Below are positions 5,389 through 8,068 of a stretch of 8,068 bases of DNA, piece after piece (position 1 is the first letter of the stretch; every line of letters starts with the position of its first letter). The notes below the pieces were generated by a model. That model was not told the origin of the DNA. It saw only the letters and a program-made list of their open reading frames with translations, and did no database searches. The stretch is taken from NCBI GenBank assembly GCA_031119515.1, contig JAVHXR010000111.1, positions 1-8,068 of the forward strand, in the 5' to 3' direction. The position numbers and the translations under genes are program-made. This DNA comes from Propionicimonas sp. GTDB lineage: Bacteria > Actinomycetota > Actinomycetes > Propionibacteriales > Propionibacteriaceae.

Positions 5389-5394
5389 CACGAT
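5389..5394 (+). promoter_or_regulatory. Weak candidate -10 box of ybaK (CACGAT)
   Basis: CACGAT matches the key A2 and T6 of TANNNT and sits six bases before the ybaK GTG at 5401. There is no ribosome site before that GTG, so a leaderless message is the simplest reading. The hexamer lacks the first T, so confidence is low. Confidence 0.25.
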
Positions 5395-5400
5395 GACCCG

Positions 5401-5892
5401 GTGACCCAGCCCGCCCTGCCCGCCTCCGTCGGCCGCGTGGCCGAACTGCTCGCCGACCTCGGCCACCCCCACGAGGTGGTGATGCTGCCGGTGACCGGAC
5501 GGACCGCCCAGGACGCTGCCGAAGCCCTCGGCGTCGAACTCGGCCAGATCGCGAAGAGCATCGTCTTCCGGCGCCGCGCCGACGATTCCGCCGTGCTGGT
5601 GGTGACGGCAGGCGACCGCAGGGTGGACACCGCGAAGGTGGCCGTCCTGGTCGGCGAGGTCGGGCGGGCCGACGCCGACTTCGTCAAGGCGGCCACCGGC
5701 TTCTCGATCGGCGGGGTGTCCCCGGTCGGCCACACCGCGCAGCCGGTGATCCTGGTGGATGCCGACCTGTTCCGGTTCGACCGGATCTGGGCGGCCGCCG
5801 GCCACCCCTACGCGGTGTTCCCGCTCTCGCCGGCCGAGCTCGTCGAACTCACCGGCGCGCCGGTGGCACAGGTAGCCGCAGACCCGGCCTGA
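5401..5892 (+). CDS. ybaK: YbaK/EbsC-family aminoacyl-tRNA deacylase (trans-editing)
   Basis: Proteins of this family hydrolyse mischarged aminoacyl-tRNAs, classically Cys-tRNA-Pro, after ProRS has made the error. They are free-standing relatives of the ProRS editing insert. The 163-residue protein has a helical start (VGRVAELLADLGHPHEVVML) and the conserved lysine (K52) in QIAKSIVFR. It continues with a beta strand AVLVVTAGDRRVD, the substrate-loop signature GFSIGGVSPVGH (100-111) and the C-terminal AAGHPYAVFPLSP (132-144). The GTG at 5401 gives the family's normal length; the ATG at 5393 runs into a stop after three codons. It is divergent from proS, which itself carries the related insert, so both editing routes are encoded side by side. 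Its TGA abuts the stop of the next gene on the other strand. The exact substrate cannot be read from sequence. Confidence 0.9.
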   Translation: MTQPALPASVGRVAELLADLGHPHEVVMLPVTGRTAQDAAEALGVELGQIAKSIVFRRRADDSAVLVVTAGDRRVDTAKVAVLVGEVGRADADFVKAATGFSIGGVSPVGHTAQPVILVDADLFRFDRIWAAAGHPYAVFPLSPAELVELTGAPVAQVAADPA

Positions 5893-6279
5893 TCAGGGCC
5901 CGTCTGGCCGGCTCACCGCCGGGACCTCGTCCAGGCTGGTGTAGACCGGCTTGCCGGACTCCCGCGCGATGTCGCACTCGAGGTCGGCGCCGCGGGACTC
6001 CCCGGGGATCCGCAGCACGGCGTCGCAGTGCATCAGCAGCCGGTGCGCGACCGGGTACTGGTAGGTGGTGAACTCGGCGGACTGGTGGGAGTCGCCGCCG
6101 GCGGCCGCGATCACCGGCCACGCCAGCCACTCCCCCACGACGGCGAGGTGCCCCTTCTCGAACAACGGCAGCGCCATCGCCTCCATCCGCGCGAGGTTCG
6201 CCCGGATCAGCGCCTCGTCGCCGTCGGTGCCGGTCAGGTACGGCCCGGACACCAGGATCATCATCGGTTTCGCGCCCAC
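5893..6279 (-). CDS. DUF4406 / nucleoside 2-deoxyribosyltransferase-like protein
   Basis: A small cytoplasmic protein of 128 residues resembling the DUF4406 group, which shares the fold of nucleoside 2-deoxyribosyltransferases. It has a first strand and loop MILVSGPYLTGTD (7-19), a helix with NLARMEAMALPLFEKGHLAVVG (28-49), and a second signature HCDAVLRIPGESRGADLE (84-101). The Glu in SRGADLE lies where the related enzymes have a catalytic or substrate-binding Glu, and CDIARESGKPVYTSLDEVP follows. No enzymatic activity can be claimed from this alone. The GTG at 6279 was chosen because a CAGGCT box lies seven bases upstream. ATGs at 6264 and 6261 are alternatives giving MMILVSG or MILVSG; neither has a clear ribosome site. 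The frame continues open to 6516 but overlaps the GNAT gene there. Confidence 0.7.
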   Translation of the reverse strand: MGAKPMMILVSGPYLTGTDGDEALIRANLARMEAMALPLFEKGHLAVVGEWLAWPVIAAAGGDSHQSAEFTTYQYPVAHRLLMHCDAVLRIPGESRGADLECDIARESGKPVYTSLDEVPAVSRPDGP

Positions 6280-6286
6280 GGGCCCA

Positions 6287-6292
6287 AGCCTG
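6287..6292 (-). promoter_or_regulatory. Weak candidate -10 box of the DUF4406-like gene (CAGGCT)
   Basis: CAGGCT matches A2 and T6 of TANNNT and is seven bases from the GTG at 6279, suggesting a leaderless message. The 50-nt gap to the GNAT gene would also allow read-through. Confidence 0.2.
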
Positions 6293-6329
6293 TCACGTGC
6301 AGGGTCCCCCGCGGCGGCCCGGCCGCAGG

Positions 6330-7160
6330 TCAGTACAACACCGTCGCGAACTCCCCGACCGTGCTGAACCCGACCCGCTCGTAGGCCCGGATGGCGCGGT
6401 GGTTGAAGTCGTTGACGTACAGCGACGCCGTCGTGTAGTCGGCCAGGACGTACTCGACGACGGCCGCCATAGCGGGTGCCGCCAGCCCGCGGCCCCGCAG
6501 TTCGGGGTCCAGCCACACCCCCTGGATCTGGGCGACCCGGCCGCTGGCGGCGCCGATGTCGCTCTTGAAGATCACCTTGCCGTCCTCCACGATGCCGAGC
6601 GCGCGTCCGCTGTCGACCAGCGAACGGCAGTACGACCGGTATCCCGAGCCGGAGCCCTGTGCGAGCGGGTCGCTGCCGACCTCCTCGGTGTACATCGCCA
6701 CCGATGCGTCCAGGTAGGAGGAGAAGTCGGACGGCCCGATCGGACGGACCCTGCGATCGGACCGGCAGGCCGGCGGCCCGGAGAGGGCCATCACGGGCTG
6801 GTGCCGCCGGACCTCACGGACGGACTGGTACGCGCTCCCCCACCGCTCGGCCAGTCCCTGCCACAGTGGCCAGGCCAGCCAGCTCGGCCCGACGATGGAC
6901 TGGCAGGTCCGGCGCCGTCCGGCGGCCTCCACGAACGCCCAGAGGGCATCGAGGTCGCTGGCGAGCGGCACCATGTTCGCCCCGACGTAGAGCAGCGCAC
7001 GAGGTCGTGCAGCGGGCCAGCCCCACAGCAGCCCGCCGGTGGTAGGGTTCAGCACCCCGGCATCCACCCGGGACCCCACGAAGACGTTGCCGACGGGGTC
7101 GGCGGCCACCAGCTCCCTGACCAGCGGCGCATCCGCCACGGTGAGGATCCGGGCGGGCAT
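6330..7160 (-). CDS. GNAT acetyltransferase with N-terminal DUF4081-type domain
   Basis: A 276-residue protein of the actinobacterial type normally encoded just after ispG. The N-terminal half (about 1-125) resembles the DUF4081 domain: VRELVAADPVGNVFVGSRVD (14-33), LYVGANMVPL (57-66) and VGPSWLAWPLWQGL (90-103). The C-terminal half (about 138-276) is a GNAT fold. It has the substrate region SYLDASVAMYTEEVG, strand QIQGVWLDPELRGRGLA (211-227) with the R-G-R-G-L-A acetyl-CoA pyrophosphate loop, and motif B LYVNDFNHRAIRAYERVGF (247-265). It should transfer an acetyl group from acetyl-CoA to an unknown amine in the cytoplasm. The ATG lies three bases after the ispG stop, so it is probably co-transcribed and coupled. 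I see no evidence that it acts in isoprenoid synthesis. Confidence 0.9.
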   Translation of the reverse strand: MPARILTVADAPLVRELVAADPVGNVFVGSRVDAGVLNPTTGGLLWGWPAARPRALLYVGANMVPLASDLDALWAFVEAAGRRRTCQSIVGPSWLAWPLWQGLAERWGSAYQSVREVRRHQPVMALSGPPACRSDRRVRPIGPSDFSSYLDASVAMYTEEVGSDPLAQGSGSGYRSYCRSLVDSGRALGIVEDGKVIFKSDIGAASGRVAQIQGVWLDPELRGRGLAAPAMAAVVEYVLADYTTASLYVNDFNHRAIRAYERVGFSTVGEFATVLY

Positions 7161-7163
7161 GAC

Positions 7164-8068
7164 TCACCCGACGCTGACCTGGACGGGGCCGGACTCCCCC
7201 GCCGGCGCCTCGGCCGCGAGCCGGTTCGCCTCGGCGATCAGGGTCTGCACGATCTCGGACTCGGGGACGGTCTTGATCACCTCGCCCTTGACGAAGATCT
7301 GGCCCTTGCCGTTGCCGGAGGCCACGCCCAGGTCGGCCTCCCTGGCCTCGCCCGGGCCGTTCACCACGCAGCCCATCACCGCCACCCGCAGCGGCACCTC
7401 CATGCCCTCCAGGCCGGCGGTGACGTCCTCGGCGAGCGTGTAGACGTCGACCTGGGCGCGGCCGCAGGACGGGCAGGAGACGATCTCGAGGTGTCGGGGT
7501 CGGAGGTTGAGCGACTCCAGGATCTTGATCCCGACCTTCACCTCCTCCGCGGGCGGGGCCGAGAGCGAGACCCGGATCGTGTCGCCGATGCCCTTGGCGA
7601 GCAGGGCGCCGAACGCGACCGAGCTCTTGATGGTGCCCTGGAACGCCGGACCGGCCTCGGTGACGCCGAGGTGCAGCGGGTACTCACAGGCGTCCGAGAG
7701 CATCTCGTAGGCACGGACCATCACCACCGGGTCGTGGTGCTTGACCGAGATCTTGAAGTCGCGGAAGTCGTGCTCCTCGAACAGGCTGGCCTCCCACAGC
7801 GCGGACTCCACCAGCGCCTCCGCCGTCGGGGCGCCGTACTTGGCGAGCAGCCGCTTGTCGAGGGAGCCGGCGTTGACCCCGATCCGGATCGACACCCCGG
7901 CGTCGGTGGCGGCCCGGGCGATCTCCTTGACCTGGTCGTCGAACGCCCGGATGTTGCCCGGGTTGACGCGGACCGCGGCACAGCCGGCGTCGATCGCGGC
8001 GAAGACGTACTTGGGCTGGAAGTGGATGTCGGCGATCACCGGGATCTGCGACTTCTTCGCGATGATGT
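7164..8068 (-). CDS. ispG: 4-hydroxy-3-methylbut-2-enyl diphosphate synthase (5' end outside window)
   Basis: IspG (GcpE) performs the penultimate step of the MEP isoprenoid pathway, reducing MEcPP to HMBPP with a [4Fe-4S] cluster. The window holds the last 300 residues of about 380; the start lies beyond the right edge. The TIM-barrel part includes KKSQIPVIADIHFQPKYVFA, AVRVNPGNI, IRIGVNAGSLDKRLL, FKISVKHHDP, YPLHLGVTEAGP and GIGDTIRVSLSAPP. The cluster-binding domain has SCPSCGR (Cys codons within 7464-7475) and GCVVNGPGEA (Cys codon 7368-7370); together with NGPGE these are the three cluster cysteines and conserved Glu expected. The C-terminus EVIKTVPESEIVQTLIAEAN is normal. It is followed after 3 nt by the GNAT gene. 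Confidence 0.97.
   Translation of the reverse strand, partial: IIAKKSQIPVIADIHFQPKYVFAAIDAGCAAVRVNPGNIRAFDDQVKEIARAATDAGVSIRIGVNAGSLDKRLLAKYGAPTAEALVESALWEASLFEEHDFRDFKISVKHHDPVVMVRAYEMLSDACEYPLHLGVTEAGPAFQGTIKSSVAFGALLAKGIGDTIRVSLSAPPAEEVKVGIKILESLNLRPRHLEIVSCPSCGRAQVDVYTLAEDVTAGLEGMEVPLRVAVMGCVVNGPGEAREADLGVASGNGKGQIFVKGEVIKTVPESEIVQTLIAEANRLAAEAPAGESGPVQVSVG

Noticed and set aside
3963..5396. Plus-strand open frame of 477 codons opposite proS
   Set aside because: It mirrors proS codon periodicity in GC-rich DNA. The translation is rich in Asp, Gly, Val, His and Leu without any domain, and proS is unambiguous on the other strand.
5277..5735. N-terminal extension of proS by 153 codons
   Set aside because: It lies entirely opposite ybaK, resembles no ProRS sequence, and the family start pattern occurs at 5276.
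6314..6326. Possible terminator hairpin after the GNAT gene (GCGGC/GCCGC, 3-nt loop)
   Set aside because: The stem is only 5 bp, there is no T-run, and GCGGC/GCCGC pairs are common by chance at this GC content.
6280..6516. Upstream extension of the DUF4406-like gene
   Set aside because: It overlaps the 3' end of the GNAT gene in another frame and shows no conserved sequence.

Overview
The window is high-GC DNA from an actinomycete (Actinomycetota). I cannot name the genus. The evidence is the short NusA that ends after its two KH domains, the ispG gene followed by a DUF4081-type GNAT acetyltransferase, strongly GC-biased third codon positions, and probable leaderless genes with a TANNNT -10 box 6-7 nt before a GTG start. 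From right to left on the minus strand the core gene order is ispG, GNAT, (small DUF4406-like gene), proS, rimP, nusA, ylxR, infB, which matches the conserved actinobacterial chromosome order as I know it.

Layout. 8068-7164: 3' four-fifths of ispG (isoprenoid precursor synthesis). 7160-6330: GNAT acetyltransferase, 3 nt after ispG and probably co-transcribed. 6279-5893: small DUF4406/deoxyribosyltransferase-like protein. 5401-5892 (plus): free-standing YbaK-type aminoacyl-tRNA deacylase, divergent from proS. 5276-3489: bacterial-type prolyl-tRNA synthetase with its own editing insert. 3422-1972: rimP-nusA with a one-base start/stop overlap (30S maturation and transcription elongation). 1495-1971 (plus): a small lipoprotein gene wedged between nusA and ylxR. 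1309-1055: ylxR. 1054-861: a structured, locally AT-rich infB leader. 860 to about 633-610: only the first 76-82 codons of infB.

The unexpected part is the left 0.6 kb. Inside the Ala/Pro-rich linker of IF-2 the sequence switches to urease: a ureB that has lost its start codon, then the start of ureC. No ureA precedes it, and the infB frame does not run into the ureB frame. infB is normally essential, so this is either an assembly chimera or a real rearrangement with an intact infB elsewhere. This junction is the main point to check.

The other genes form a translation, transcription and RNA-quality cluster (ProRS with cis- and trans-editing, RimP, NusA, YlxR, IF-2) beside a non-mevalonate isoprenoid gene. 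Two plus-strand genes, ybaK and the lipoprotein, interrupt the minus-strand series. Each meets its minus-strand neighbour tail to tail with no base between the stop codons. I see no tRNA, rRNA, CRISPR array, insertion sequence or phage gene, and no gene-free stretch over 300 bases.
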